This document shows, piece after piece, positions 1-10,807 of a stretch of DNA of 64,000 bases (position 1 is the stretch's first letter; each line of letters opens with the position of its first letter). Both the position numbers and the translations under genes were made by a program. Source of the stretch: Porodaedalea pini (taxonomy: Eukaryota; Basidiomycota; Agaricomycetes; Hymenochaetales; Hymenochaetaceae); assembly GCA_002794775.1 (NCBI GenBank), contig NBAY01000009.1:496001-560000 (forward strand), read 5' to 3'. Below the pieces are notes generated by a model. It saw only the letters and a program-made list of their open reading frames with translations. It was not told where the DNA came from and ran no database searches.

Positions 1-116
1 CATGTACGCATGGTCCTCCAGAGTAGAAAAGGGCGCGGTGCAGCGGCGCGAGATGGCCTTCAACGGCTCCCTCCAATTCCCGTTACCGCCTCTACCACAC
101 CAATCAAATTCCAGTT

Positions 117-978
117 ATGCCTGTCATTCGTAGCCTTGCTGCAACGCACCATGGAGTTCGTGCTGGTGCGTTTCGTTGCCCTTCCGAACTCATGCACCTA
201 CTCACATACATCGCAGCGTACCAGGCTGAGGGCAACTCCGGCCGTAGCGTCGCTTCTTCCCGCTCGTCGACCTCCAGGGCCTCCGCCTGCATTGACACAA
301 AGCCGCCAAAGAAGAAGAAAGCCTCCAACGCGTTCTTCCTGTATCGATCACATGTCCTCGCGAACAAACTCCTCCCTGCAGACATCACGCATCAGAACGA
401 CGCGTCGCGGGTAGCCGCGCAGATGTGGAGGGCAGAGTCGCAGAAGACGCGGGCACACTTTTTCGCGATGGCTGAGGATAGGAAGAAGGAACAGGAAAGG
501 GACGAGCACGAAGTAGAAATGACGATTCCAACCAGCCCTGTGTCGTCTCTTACTGGTACCTCATCCACGAGCTCTACTTGTGTTTCGCCGCCGCCGACCC
601 CGTACTCACCATTCCTCTGCATACCTCCTACACCGAAAGTGAGTTTCAAAGGTGCATCTCTCAAAATGCACTCTCTAAATATCATCCCAGATGTACACGT
701 GCGAACTTCCCACCTCGCCGTCGATATCACTATCCCCATTTTGGGAGCTCGCACCTGTCTTCATGCCCGAAGAAATTCCTGAGCCTAACCATGACGAGCC
801 GTTCCTTTCTGCACTGTCCGACGAGTGGTCTTCGTTCGATTCCACTTCGTCTCTTTCGCTCGTACGCGGCTCCGATGATGATGCGTGGTCAGAAGAGAAT
901 GCTCTAGGTCTCTATTTCTCACCGACGACTCTTGATCCTATTTCTTCAACATCGTTTACACCTTACCAAAGAACTTAG
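117..978 (+). CDS. HMG-box (MATA_HMG-type) transcription factor, copy 1
   Basis: Probable nuclear DNA-binding regulator of about 252 aa. Exons 117-165, 217-638 and 691-978 keep frame (phase 1, then phase 0) with GT-AG introns of 51-52 nt. A basic PKKKK stretch leads into an HMG box with SNAFFLYRSH near the start and a QMWR motif before helix 3, as in the fungal MATA_HMG family. A Ser/Thr/Pro-rich acidic tail follows, which could activate transcription (inference). The start MPVIR matches the start of the second HMG gene at 2808, and both introns sit at equivalent positions, so the two are duplicates. The target genes are unknown. Family call is firm; function is not. Confidence 0.85.
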
Positions 979-1228
979 GGTCGTGCTGCCTAGTCTGTTT
1001 TCTACTATACAGCTTTGATGGGCCGGGAATAGTCTACTTTAGCGTGGAGATGGGTTAAAGACATCGTGTTCTATTTATTCTTTCGTTCGATTTAGTCACC
1101 ACCACCATACTTGGGTTTTGCATCGATATTTATATTGCAGAGACAAGATTGCTAACTATTCCCGCAATCATGCAACCAGGAATAAATGTACACTCTATAG
1201 GCATGGCACCTTTTTAAACATTGTAATT

Positions 1229-2427
1229 TTACAAATGGACACATTCAATTTTGCACCTGCTCCTGAGTCGACTAAGAGGAGAAACTTTAGATTTGCTGCG
1301 TGCATCCGCCCGCGCCAGATGCAGTCCCTGCTGCTGCATTGCAGCACGAACTTGATCTTGCTGGTTTGCCTACGACATGATGCGTAACTGCTGCATCACC
1401 AGCAGAACCTTAGTCTTGAGTTCCACAGCGGTCTTCGTGAGTCTCTGCAACGTTGCAATATTCAGAACGCAGATAGGATTTTCAAGTCGCATGAATTCCT
1501 GCTGTTTGTCGCACAGGTCACACTGCGAAACACAGAACATTTGGATGCGAACGCAGTCAATAAATCGGGGACATACCATGTTCGCAACGCCTCTCACAAC
1601 ATTTGTATCATTCGCAGACGCAAGATACATGTGCAACAGTCTGAAGACCTCTTTTATGACGTCGCGGAATGCCTCTAATTGGCCAGGGTAAGCACCTTTC
1701 TCGACATCGGATAAGTACTTGAGATGTTCAGGCCAGAAACCTATCCGTCAAGGTAAACAAGTCAGCCCAGTAATTGGCTGGGAATCAATAATAAGTGTAC
1801 TTTGCTTTTTCGAGATGTCTTTTTTTTATTTGGTCAATCACCGACAATGCGTGCTCGAGGCTCTCCGCAGTGGGTTTCTGAAGATTCGAAAGCACGCCGA
1901 GCACCTGCATATTCTCAGGAGTCAGGTTCCAGGCGTTTAGCTGAGGGCGCTGCTGTGCTGGCATGTCATTCGACTGACCAGATCCCAAGGTGACTGAGAG
2001 TATTCGCACCGGGGGTTGCCACATTGTGGCAGCAGCGGAGATGAGCTGTTTGCGCCTGATGCTGGTTCTGGAATGGAAGTAGTGGGCTCAAGCCAGCTCC
2101 TTGCTGCTGCTCCTGCTGAGCCTGTATGCTCTGCATCTGCATTCGACGCCAAGTTGCCTGAAGTGCTGGTCTCTTCTCCTCGATAGTCTGGATGAGATTC
2201 TCAGGCCAGCCAGCAGCACGCATCTGCCCCGGCGACATGTACGCCAACTTCGTCGTGTGCATAATCTGATGAGTCGATAGCTGCTGGCTCGGTCCATCCG
2301 GCCCTGCGCTGGGGTGGCTTGGACCTCCCTGCTGAACCACGGTCTGCTGAGGCTGAGCAATCAGGGACTGCTCCATTGCTGCCGCCATGTATGTCTCCTC
2401 GAAGGATGCAGGAAGCTGCTCATACAT
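1229..2427 (-). pseudogene. Glutamine-rich protein gene, probably decaying
   Basis: Coding-like blocks run on the minus strand between the two HMG genes. The first block (2427 to about 2000) is Gln-rich and includes MSPGQMRAAGWPENL. The next (about 1995-1790) includes LNAWNLTPENMQVLGVL. The third (about 1735-1570) includes LKYLSDVEKGAYPGQLEAF, and the last (1520-1370) ends at a TAG at 1372-1370. Directly after that TAG the frame stays open and Gln-rich (ANQQDQVRAAMQQQG) to a TAA at 1229, as if a CAG had become TAG. I could not join the second and third blocks in frame, and no clear start exon lies upstream of 2427. I do not recognise the family; a Mediator-like or chromatin cofactor is only a guess from the Gln richness. 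Confidence 0.45.
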
Positions 2428-2807
2428 GGCTTTGATTTGCTCTGCAATCTGCTCCTATGTTCGACGATTAAAATCGGTAAGAACCCATGATACCCCGGCA
2501 TTAACACTTGCTGATACGCAAAGACGTGTTACCCACAGAGTAGAGCTTCACCAAGCTCCGTGATATCTCTGATTAAGATTGTACGGCGAGAACAAAGCGA
2601 TGCTGAACATGATGTGACGAACTGAAAGGGTTTTCCTTTTCTGTCGAGGTAGAAACACGACGTGATTACAGCGCGTAGTTCTCCTTTTCGGGAAACCATC
2701 CTTTGACTTCCTCCCAACGCGTTTGAACACTTGAAAAGCGCGTCGATGACACGACAAAATGCATTCACAAGCCCCTCTTATCTTCGCAATCTTGTGCTCT
2801 TTGCACT

Positions 2808-3846
2808 ATGCCAGCAATCCGCACTTCTGCTTGCTCTACCGCGACCTCGGACCGTGACACGGGTATGCATCGGCTGTCGAGTCTGGTTCAGTTTATGTGC
2901 TGAACTCTACTGTAGGACGCTTCAGTTCGTATGACTTTGAGACTCGGCTAGTAGTCTCGTCGTCCCCGTGCGCACCCATACACAACATCCCCGAACCGAC
3001 CAAGAAACGGCGGTCTCCCAACGCGTTCATGCTCTTTCGATCGTTCATCGTCTCAAACAAGTTCTATCCTCCAGAGATTAAGCACCAGAATGAGGTCTCA
3101 CGTATCGTCGGGCAGATGTGGAGGTCTGCACCTGCTTTGGAGCGCGCGCTGTTCTTTAAGAAAGCGGAAGAGGAGAAGCTGCGGATCGAGACCGAGGGGC
3201 TTTCTGAGGTGAAAAAGAAGAAGAGGACGAGGAAGCCTCGTCAGTCCAAAGCATCCCAGTTAGATGTGCGGTCCCATGTCCCGCAGAATGGCGTGTACGA
3301 GACGGGTGGCTCTACTTCTCCTTCATCGACTAGCACGTTGTCCAGCGACTCAGGTGATCACAGCATATTTCCTGCAATAGTGAGCTTCCCTTGATATTCT
3401 CTGGGAGCCATCTTTTTCTCACCTCTAGCTCTCAGTTGAATGAAGACAATGTATACATGTCATCGCCGAGTGCACCGCAACCCACGCCTGATCCTCACTC
3501 AGTGTCTCCCATGTGGAATGCCCAATCGGACGTCTATGGATTAGATCCTTCATTCCTCTATTCTGAACCAGACGACGTGCTCCACTCGCTCAGATGGTCA
3601 GGCTCGCCGCAGGCAGCAACGTTCCTGCCTGCACCCCATGCCATGCCGCAGGCCGACATTGCGTCTGTTGCGGCCTTCGACAATGCACTCAAGCTCGAGC
3701 TTGACTTCCTGTTATCATCGGAAGCAGTCGTGTCGATGCCGATGGTTGCATACCCTGACTTTTTGTTCTCGTCAGACCCTATGCCCATTTTCGAATCGTT
3801 ACCCTGTTCTCTCAACATGCTCAATGCACCAACCTCTCCGTTCTGA
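2808..3846 (+). CDS. HMG-box (MATA_HMG-type) transcription factor, copy 2
   Basis: Paralogue of the gene at 117, about 309 aa. Exons 2808-2862, 2916-3379 and 3436-3846 give one frame (phases 1 and 0). The MPAIR start parallels MPVIR in copy 1. The HMG box begins after TKKRRSPNAFMLFRS, continues through KHQNEVSRIVGQMWRS and is followed by a Lys/Arg cluster (KKKKRTRK), a likely nuclear localisation signal. The C-terminal half is Ser/Pro-rich with acidic and hydrophobic patches. The longer C-terminus and the divergence outside the box suggest an old duplication. A sexual-development role is known for some basidiomycete HMG proteins, but nothing here proves it. Confidence 0.85.
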
Positions 3847-4643
3847 CGATTCTGACGACCACTCATGCTCAATCTCCCTTACGTCCTCTATTCTCCCTTC
3901 AGCTATACTCTCACATTTTGCTGTATGCGTTGTTCCCCTTTGTATCATATCTTTACACTTGAATGCCAAATTTTTCAGTGCGTTTCAGACGTTCCGAAGT
4001 CTTAGCTCCGGCCTACAAATCCTTCCTAAACTGCTCGCGCGTCGTATCGCACAAGCTTAAGTTCCTTGCTATGTCAAACTCCAGAACGGCACATCGTAAG
4101 TGGCCGCGTTTATGTGGAGGACACGTACGGGTTCGCAGAAGAAGCGGGAACGTGATTTCAGTAGACATTCCTTTCCAGAACTGCAAGCAGGAAATTCCTG
4201 CCACTCCGCCTACTTTCTAGTCTCCATCATGATTCTGTTATAATTTCTAAATTTTACTAAAAAGAGTTCCGAGTCGCCTCATGCCGTCCGAGTCACGTGC
4301 ATTCGGAGTCGAGTGCTGCGTCTATTCTCCAGGACTGTGCGTCTTAGTCCTTGCTTCAACTCTCCAGCTGCAGAGGAACATCCGACTTATTCCACGCTTA
4401 CAGTCTTGAGTGTTTCTTGCTGAACGAGCTTCTCAAGCCAGAAAGGTGGGCACGCTCCGGCTTCGACTAGACAAAAGCCCTGTAATCATCAACGCGTGCC
4501 GAAGAAACCAGACCATTGGCATCACTCAATTTCTTCATCATCGCGGCTCGTAATTGCTCGAGTCTTGCTTTTCCCATCGCTGCTGCAGACGCTTTGGAAT
4601 TTGGATCAAATACAGGGACACTTGCTTCTCACTAGCATTATAC
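3847..4643 (+). other. Intergenic, no gene seen
   Basis: About 800 nt between HMG copy 2 and the ZNHIT1 gene. Short open frames here have no coding-like composition or splice logic. It should hold the 3' UTR of the HMG gene and the promoter of the next gene. Confidence 0.5.
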
Positions 4644-5371
4644 ATGGCACCTTCAGAGCGCAAACAACGTTTGTCTGTTTTTTCCTTATGAAACGCGGAG
4701 TTCTAAGACAAGATGATCTAACTATACCTTTGCTCTAGCTGCGCGCCGAAAATCGCAGAGCGGCACAGCGCAGGTTGGGTTATCCCCAGAGCTGATTGCG
4801 AAACGGACGAAGAGACACCTTGAGGAACTTGAGGTATGCCACTATCCCTGCCTTTGCTTTGTTACTTCTTACAACCAGAATATTTGACAGAGAACAAATT
4901 ACACAGAGCCAACAGTCTCTCTGGCAGGAATTGGCTACGGTGAGAGCGGCATGAGCGCTCGGGGCCGCGCTCGCGAGACGATATCTGACAAGCGCGTTAT
5001 CGAGGGCGGGGTACGCAAGAAGGCGCAGTCAAAAAACGTACGCGACGCGCTCGTATACAGGAAGAATCTTGCGACGTTGATCGAGGAATCAGTGAGTATT
5101 ACGATCTCCCTTTCGGCTCTATGCAGATTGTATACAATCATATTAGAGTACATATATGCTAACAAATATCTAGGGAATCGCCCGCCTGCCACCGACTGTA
5201 CCTACATACCTCACCGCCGCCGCTCCGCCCCCTTCTGAGCCGCCGCGTCTGTTATGCACAGTGTGCGGATATTGGGGCCGGTATAAATGCCGGAGATGTT
5301 CCATGGCGTACTGTGACAAAAATTGCGAAGAAACCCACAACGACACGCGTTGCGAGCGACGCGTCTTTTGA
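4644..5371 (+). CDS. VPS71: HIT zinc-finger protein, Vps71/ZNHIT1-like SWR1 subunit
   Basis: Small nuclear protein of about 173 aa, expected in the SWR1/SRCAP complex that deposits H2A.Z. Four exons keep frame: 4644-4668, 4739-4833, 4891-5091 and 5174-5371. The C-terminus is a complete HIT zinc finger: CTVCGYWGRYKC, then CRRCSMAYCDKNC, then THNDTRC, ending at VF just before the stop as in the family. The N-terminus is basic with a short helical segment (LSPELIAKRTKRHLEELE). The gene is tail-to-tail with Swd2, whose stop lies 76 nt away. The zinc finger and length make the assignment strong. Confidence 0.9.
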
Positions 5372-5447
5372 AGGGGCTCGAGTAAGCTCGATAACCGTCG
5401 AGTCCTATGGCATTGTCATTGATACCCGAGGTACGTATTCTGATGCT

Positions 5448-6718
5448 TTAGCTCGCGAGTTTCTTCTTGAAATGCTCTTTGACCTCATCAGAACCATCAC
5501 CAGCTAAGTCTGGAAGCCAGAATGCCTATAAATGCAATGAATTATGTCTCTCGAAGACGACGTGAGACACGACGTACCAGCTCTGCCCCCGCTGTTGCCA
5601 TCATTGCCAGCCTTGGGTTGAACCTGACACAGCGTGAAGGACCGGGATGCCCGTCGACAGTGGTCATTGGTTGTAAGACCATTGGCGGATTATTGAGATC
5701 TATCGGTTCGTTCACACGTACGGGCAGCGTCTGGACATCCCAAATGCAGATTTTGCCGTCAAGGCTCCCGCCGACTATGAATTTGCTATCTGGAGTCCAT
5801 GATACCTCTTCCCCGCTGATCCCTTTCGTCGGGTTCAGGCCCACAGTAGCCTCCATCCGAACTCTCTCTAAACCCACGTGGCCTTCCAACTTCGCGATGA
5901 GATGCCCCTCAAATGCGTCCAGTATATAATGTGCGTTGCCCGACGTGCCGACAAGCAGGTATTTTCCGTTCGACGAGAAGGCAAGGGAAGTCATATAAAT
6001 CTGCCGAGGTGGGAAGGAGACCAGTTTCAGCAGCGGGTCTTCGAGCGTCATGGTTAAGAAAGGCTCCTTGTCGAAGTTGTTCATGTCGTAGAGTAGAATA
6101 CGACAAAATGTGTTTATTGCAACGGCGAATACGAGTCCCGAGTTGTCGTACGCAACAAGGGGTGAGGATGGAAGGTGGAGAAGTCCGCGACAATTCGGTT
6201 TTCGTACGTCCCACAGACGAACGGTGCGATCCAGTGAACCAGACATGAAGCCGTCGTCTATGGGTGATACTTCCAAGGTGACGACACGTTCCTTGTGACC
6301 CTTGAAATACTGCAGATACTTGTTATCGTGCAGCGAGTGGTAGCGGATCGTGTCATCCTCCTTCGTAGATGCGTACACAATCGCGCTGTTTTTGTGGGTG
6401 AAGCGTGGCAGATCTACACCGTACTTTTTTGAATACAAAGTCTTTACATGTCTGTGGAAGGACGAGATGCATCAGACAGAGTTACTAAAGCGAAACGAGG
6501 AATAGGGCGACTTGCTTGCCAGACTTGCAGTTGTACAGACGGAACGTCTCGTCCTCCCCTGCAGTGACAACTACATCGCCCCGGTCGTCAAATGTCAGAC
6601 CTGTGATTTGACGAGGACCTTGATTTTGCGTGCGGTGGGACGTGGAGCCAGGCGAGGGCGGAGGAAGGGGGTCGACGGAGCCCTTGAATATCTTCGCTGG
6701 TTTTAGCTTGGTCTGCAT
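5448..6718 (-). CDS. SWD2: WD40 protein Swd2/WDR82, COMPASS and CPF subunit
   Basis: WD-repeat scaffold of the Set1/COMPASS H3K4 methyltransferase and of the cleavage/polyadenylation machinery. Signature blocks include KTLYSKKYGVDL, SLHDNKYLQYFKGH, SGSLDRTVRLWD and, in the last exon, AFWLPDLAGDG. The exon-1 join only works in frame with a GC-AG intron at 6515-6452 (donor GCAAGT). A second intron removes about 50 nt before the last exon (5518-5448). The start was taken at the first in-frame ATG (6718). An alternative is an ATG at 6767 followed by a 5' intron. The gene is divergent from RPB5, with about 265 nt between starts. Confidence 0.9.
6452..6515 (-). other. GC-AG intron in Swd2
   Basis: Read on the minus strand, the exon ends ...GGCAA and is followed by GCAAGTCG. 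The acceptor is CCACAG followed by ACATGTAAAG. This is the only junction found that gives phase 2 and the conserved SGKHVKTLYSKK sequence. The GT alternatives tested break the frame. Length is 64 nt. Confidence 0.75.
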
Positions 6719-6983
6719 GACCGTGTCAGTCGACAGGAAGTGGTTCAGAGACAATTAACACCCACCATGATAGAGTCATTCAAGGTTATCGTAGATGCCT
6801 TTGCACCGTTAGTGTTGGAGTTGGTGCCCGCGCTCGCCATATCGAATGATCTAAAGAGGTACGACGGGAGGCAGGTTGTGTTGTGCTATAGCTTGCTCGT
6901 CAAAATCCTCGAAACTGATCGGCGGGAGTATCGTGACGTGATCGTAACGCGAGCTCAACGTTTCTTCTCTGCCGACAACGACG

Positions 6984-7924
6984 ATGGCGGACACTATTGG
7001 CGGGCCAGATGAGGCGGCTCGGTTATGGCGCGTAAACAGGACAGTGCATGAGCTTGTCAAGGACAGGGTGCGTGCGTGTGGACAGAATATCATTAAATTT
7101 GGAACTCACGCTGGTCACGTAGGGCTTTCAAGTATCCGACGAGGAAATCCACATGGACCTTGCGACCTTCAAGCAGAGTTATGCCAACAGTGGCGGTTCC
7201 GTCGAGTGAGCCTTTTGTTTGTATAATATGGTTTGAAAGTAGTGTCGAATAGTTGCTGCAGCCGCAACCAGCTCAATTTCTTCACGAACCACCAAAGCAA
7301 CGCAGCGGATCACATTTTTGTATTCTTTTCAGACGAAAAAAGTGTCGGTGTAAAGACGATGCGCAAGTGCGTCTACTCCCTTAGTTATTTGTTGCAGAAC
7401 TCTGCTCAATGTCACTATCTCTTGGCCCACAGACTCCTCGGGATCCTGGAAGATAAATCCATTCACATGGGAATTATTATTTTCCCGGGAAACATGACTC
7501 CATCCGCACGGAAGGTGCGTTTCAGGCTGTACTTCCCTGTGTACACTCACTAACCTCCCGAACTTATAGGTCATCGTCGCCATGTCCCATCAGTATAGAC
7601 TCGAAGAATTCTCAGAGTCAGACCTCCTAGTCAACATTACTCGGCACATCCTGGTACCACAGCACGAAGTGCTCACGCTTGAGGAGAAGAAGGCACTCTT
7701 AGAGAAGTAGTGCGTATTTGACTGAAAGTTTATTTCCTTAAGCACTCGCTTATGGTCTCTTCTTTTTTGTACTCTTTAGTCGCTTGAAGGAGACACAACT
7801 TCCTCGCATCCAACTTGCGGACCCTGTGGCACGATACTATGGTCTACGGAGAGGGCAAGTCGTAAAGATCACTCGACCGTCTGAAACAGCAGGACGGTAC
7901 GCGAGCTATCGTATCTGCTTCTAG
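6984..7924 (+). CDS. RPB5: RNA polymerase I/II/III common subunit RPB5 (RPABC1)
   Basis: Shared subunit of the three nuclear RNA polymerases. The N-terminal jaw domain begins [20 protein letters not shown]. The middle has [20 protein letters not shown], and the C-terminal assembly domain has [19 protein letters not shown], then [16 protein letters not shown] and a terminal SYRICF. These are the family's most conserved blocks. The gene has about six exons; the first three are 6984-7067, 7123-7205 and from about 7261, all phase-consistent. The start ATG is the one that opens the jaw domain. A longer overlapping frame from 6740 is a shadow. It is divergent from Swd2. Confidence 0.95.
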
Positions 7925-8306
7925 GAGGTTCTGCCTTGCTTCTGGTATCAGCTCTCAGGTCTTTACTGAATGTTAGAAGAAAAGTACACATAATAACGTA
8001 GGGGTTGTCTTCCTCCTCTTCCTGACCTTATCTGTTCAAATCTGCTGTCTTATTTATATCTCTCTTTCTTTCTTTTCGGTTGTACGATTTATCAAAAAAT
8101 ATTGCTCGCATTCTGAGGCAGAGAATCGATGTGCCGTAGGAGTCTATGATGTACGAGAAGTATACAAGTGCGAGTTTGAGCTGGGGATTAGAGTTAAAGA
8201 AATGCAAGAAAGGGATTAGCAAGAAGAAAAAAAACATCAAAAGAAAAAAAAGCAGCTAAGGAGGGGGGCGGGGCTAGAATACGAGTCAATAAAATCGAGG
8301 ACAAGC
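7925..8306. other. Intergenic between RPB5 and the DnaJ gene 3' ends
   Basis: A/T-rich convergent 3' regions with several poly-A and poly-T runs around 8050-8260. No gene was seen. Confidence 0.5.
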
Positions 8307-10278
8307 TTATTGCGTCTGGCACTCGGGGTGGCCATGTTCATCGCCATCATCATCGGTCCACGCTTCTTCTTCATCCTCGTCCGCGCCAAACTGGAAAGCA
8401 GAAAATGCAGACTGGTTCAGGAAGTCAGCGCCCGCGGTGAAAGAGCGCGCACGCACGTCGGCGGAGTCACCCTCCTCATACACAGGCGCGTCGACCACAG
8501 CGGGTCGCGGCTCGAGATCTGGCCTCTTCGGCGGCAACAGCGCTTCCAGGGCCTGCCAAGTGCGCATAGCCGCGTGCGAGAAAGATGGACACAATGGTGT
8601 GTCAGTGCTATTCGCGAGCTACGAGAAGAGAGTACATACCGCTCGATCAGCGCCCGACGCCCAGTTCGTATCAGGAAACTCGACGTCGAATATAACGTAT
8701 AGGTCGCCTTTCGTATCTTGGTTCTTGTATTGCGGCATGCCCTCTCCTCGGAAAATGATAGTGTCTTTCGGTCGAATGACCTTGTCAGGTGTGCTTGTTA
8801 CTTCAATGCCGCGTCCATCGAGGTGCGTGAGGAGGATGCGAGAGAAGCCGAGCAGTGCCTCGGAGAGCGTAATCTGCACCTTCGCAAGTAGGTCGTCGCC
8901 TGATCGTTCGAAGGCGGGATGCGGCTGCAGTTTTAGCACGAAGATCACGTCTCCGGCGGGAGCATCTGGCTGTTCATGACAGGAAGGTACACTGAGACGA
9001 GCTTCCCAATGCTGCCGAGGGGAAAATAATTTCTTACCGATTGGTCACCTTCTCCGGTGAGAACAATGCGTTGCCGGTCCGTCATGCCTCTCTCGACGAA
9101 GATCTCCTGACGCTTCTTCTCCTTAACGGTCTTCTTGCCTTTACACTTTTTACAGCTATAGGTGGGCTTTAGAGTATATTTGACAAGTTCACGGATAAGA
9201 CCCACCGGTCCTTTTCACGAAGTTTCTCTCCAACGCCTTCGCACTCGTCACACATGACTCGCGCTTGACCGTATGTCGAATGCCCAATCTAAGAAGCAAC
9301 ATCTTCAGGATAAACCAAAGAAATTAAGTGGAGCATTCACTCACAGGTGTGGTCGTGATCGTCCATCCCTTTCCTTCACACTTGATACACGGCTTGGGCT
9401 TCGCACTGCCCTTTGCGCCAGATCTGGCACGAAGTCAATGGCGATGATGATGAGCGCGAGCGAAGGGGGCCCGAGACAACATTCTTACCCGCGACAAACG
9501 CCACAGACGATCTCCTTCTCCATATTCATCTTCACGTGCTTGCCGTTATAGAGGTCCTCAAGTGTCACCTCGTAAGGGATTACGGAATCCTCTCCTCTCC
9601 TCGGCCGTGACATACCAGGTCCACCGCCAAACGCGAATGAAAAGCCCCCGCCACCGAACAGCTCCGCAAATATATCGGCGGGGTCTACGCCACCGCCGGG
9701 CCCACCATGACCACCTGCAAGGCCTTCCAACCCATGCTCGTCGTAGACCTCTCTGGTTTCGGGGTCAGAAAGGATCTCGTATCTGACAGGACAAAGGAAG
9801 ATCAGCGCAAGCAAAGAGAAGATGGGCGGTTCCACGGACGCAGTCCCTATCTCCTGGAACCGCTTGCTGGCCTCAGGATCATTGATGTTCTGGATATAAT
9901 CTCAGCAATGAGGAGGCGAAGAACTGGCCGATAAATCATACTTTATCCTAGGTCAAAGCAAATAAGTCATTGTTTGTATAAAAGTATAGTTGCGGACGTA
10001 CAGGGTGATGCTCCTTGGCCTGTAAAATCATGAGAAGTCATATCCTTTCAAGAAGCGAGCAAAATATCGACCTTTTTACGGTATGCCTTCTTAATGTCGT
10101 CTACGCGGACCGGGGTGAGGGTCACCTCGCCACCTAACAGTTGGTCTGCTCACCTTCGGATGCGATGCTGGAAACACCAAGGAGGTCATAAAGCTCCGTG
10201 TCTATAGGCACTATTCCAGGCGAGGCACGCGTCAGGTCAAGCTCAGGCGCGTCGCACTAGAACCGCATGGTACTTACT
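8307..10278 (-). CDS. Class A (type I) DnaJ/Hsp40 co-chaperone with CaaX end
   Basis: Cytosolic or membrane-tethered Hsp70 co-chaperone. Domains in order: J domain (LYDLLGV, DDIKKAYRKKAKEHHP then DKN), a Gly-rich segment with SFAFGGG, a zinc-binding domain with four repeats (CGVCRG, CIKCEGKG, CDECEGVG, CKKCKGKK), substrate-binding domains with FVERGMTDRQRIVLTGEGDQ, and a C-terminal CQTQ that fits a farnesylation box like that of yeast Ydj1. The start codon appears split: A at 10278 ends exon 1 and TG begins exon 2 at 10210, giving MPIDTELYDLLGV. The Asp and Lys after HP come from a 6-nt microexon (9942-9947). Divergent from RCM1. Confidence 0.9.
9942..9947 (-). other. 6-nt microexon encoding Asp-Lys of the HPD loop
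   Basis: Minus-strand GATAAA is preceded by an acceptor (GACCTAG) and followed by a donor (GTATGA). The flanking introns are 54 nt (10001-9948) and 52 nt (9941-9890), normal for this genome. Including it restores HHP-DK-NINDPEASKRFQE. Skipping it deletes the catalytic Asp of HPD while keeping frame. Confidence 0.75.
10211..10277 (-). other. Intron splitting the DnaJ start codon (A|TG)
   Basis: Exon 1 ends ...AAACA and is followed by the strong donor GTAAGT. The acceptor ends GGAATAG, followed by TGCCTATAGAC. Joining them yields ATG CCT ATA GAC in the J-domain frame. The intron is 67 nt. No unsplit ATG opens this frame upstream of the J domain. Confidence 0.7.
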
Positions 10279-10807
10279 GTTTATACGATACAAGCCCCTC
10301 GAATTTTATCAAAGGAGTTGCCTTTTCGCCGCGCTTAGCAGCCTTGAAGTTCCAAAGAGAGGGTGACAAGAAAAGAGTAGAGGCTACGAGCGGAAGTGGC
10401 GGACCTCGCATACGCAGCATGCCTTTTGCCTGTGCACGTGATCTTTGTTAAGAAGTTCGTTCCGATCTTTTCCTGATTTTCTCGACAAGCACCACCGCCA
10501 CGACGACAGACTGTTCAAGCCCAATACTGGTAAGCCCTTCAGGCCGATTTCACTTCAGATGATGTTCCAAATTTAAAACTTATCTACATTGTCCGACTGG
10601 TTTCGACCGGACTTGACGACTATTCTGTTCTCTGACTCTGACATTTCCATCCTTGTTTGATCTACTGGCTGACTTAACTCTTTTCTTCGTAGGTGGTGCG
10701 TTTCACGCAGTGAAGGGGCAGACTACCTGAAACGTACTTATCTATCTTGTTGTGTATGCGTAGCAGTAGTTTTGACTGACGTTCGCACAATGAATAGACC
10801 GGCCATT

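Noticed and set aside
1235..1387. Short frame starting MDTFNFAPAPESTKRR, like a mating pheromone precursor start
   Set aside because: It has no C-terminal CaaX box and lies antisense over the 3' part of the Gln-rich gene.
6740..7012. 90-codon frame overlapping the RPB5 start
   Set aside because: It is out of frame with RPB5 and covers the divergent promoter; it has no domain.
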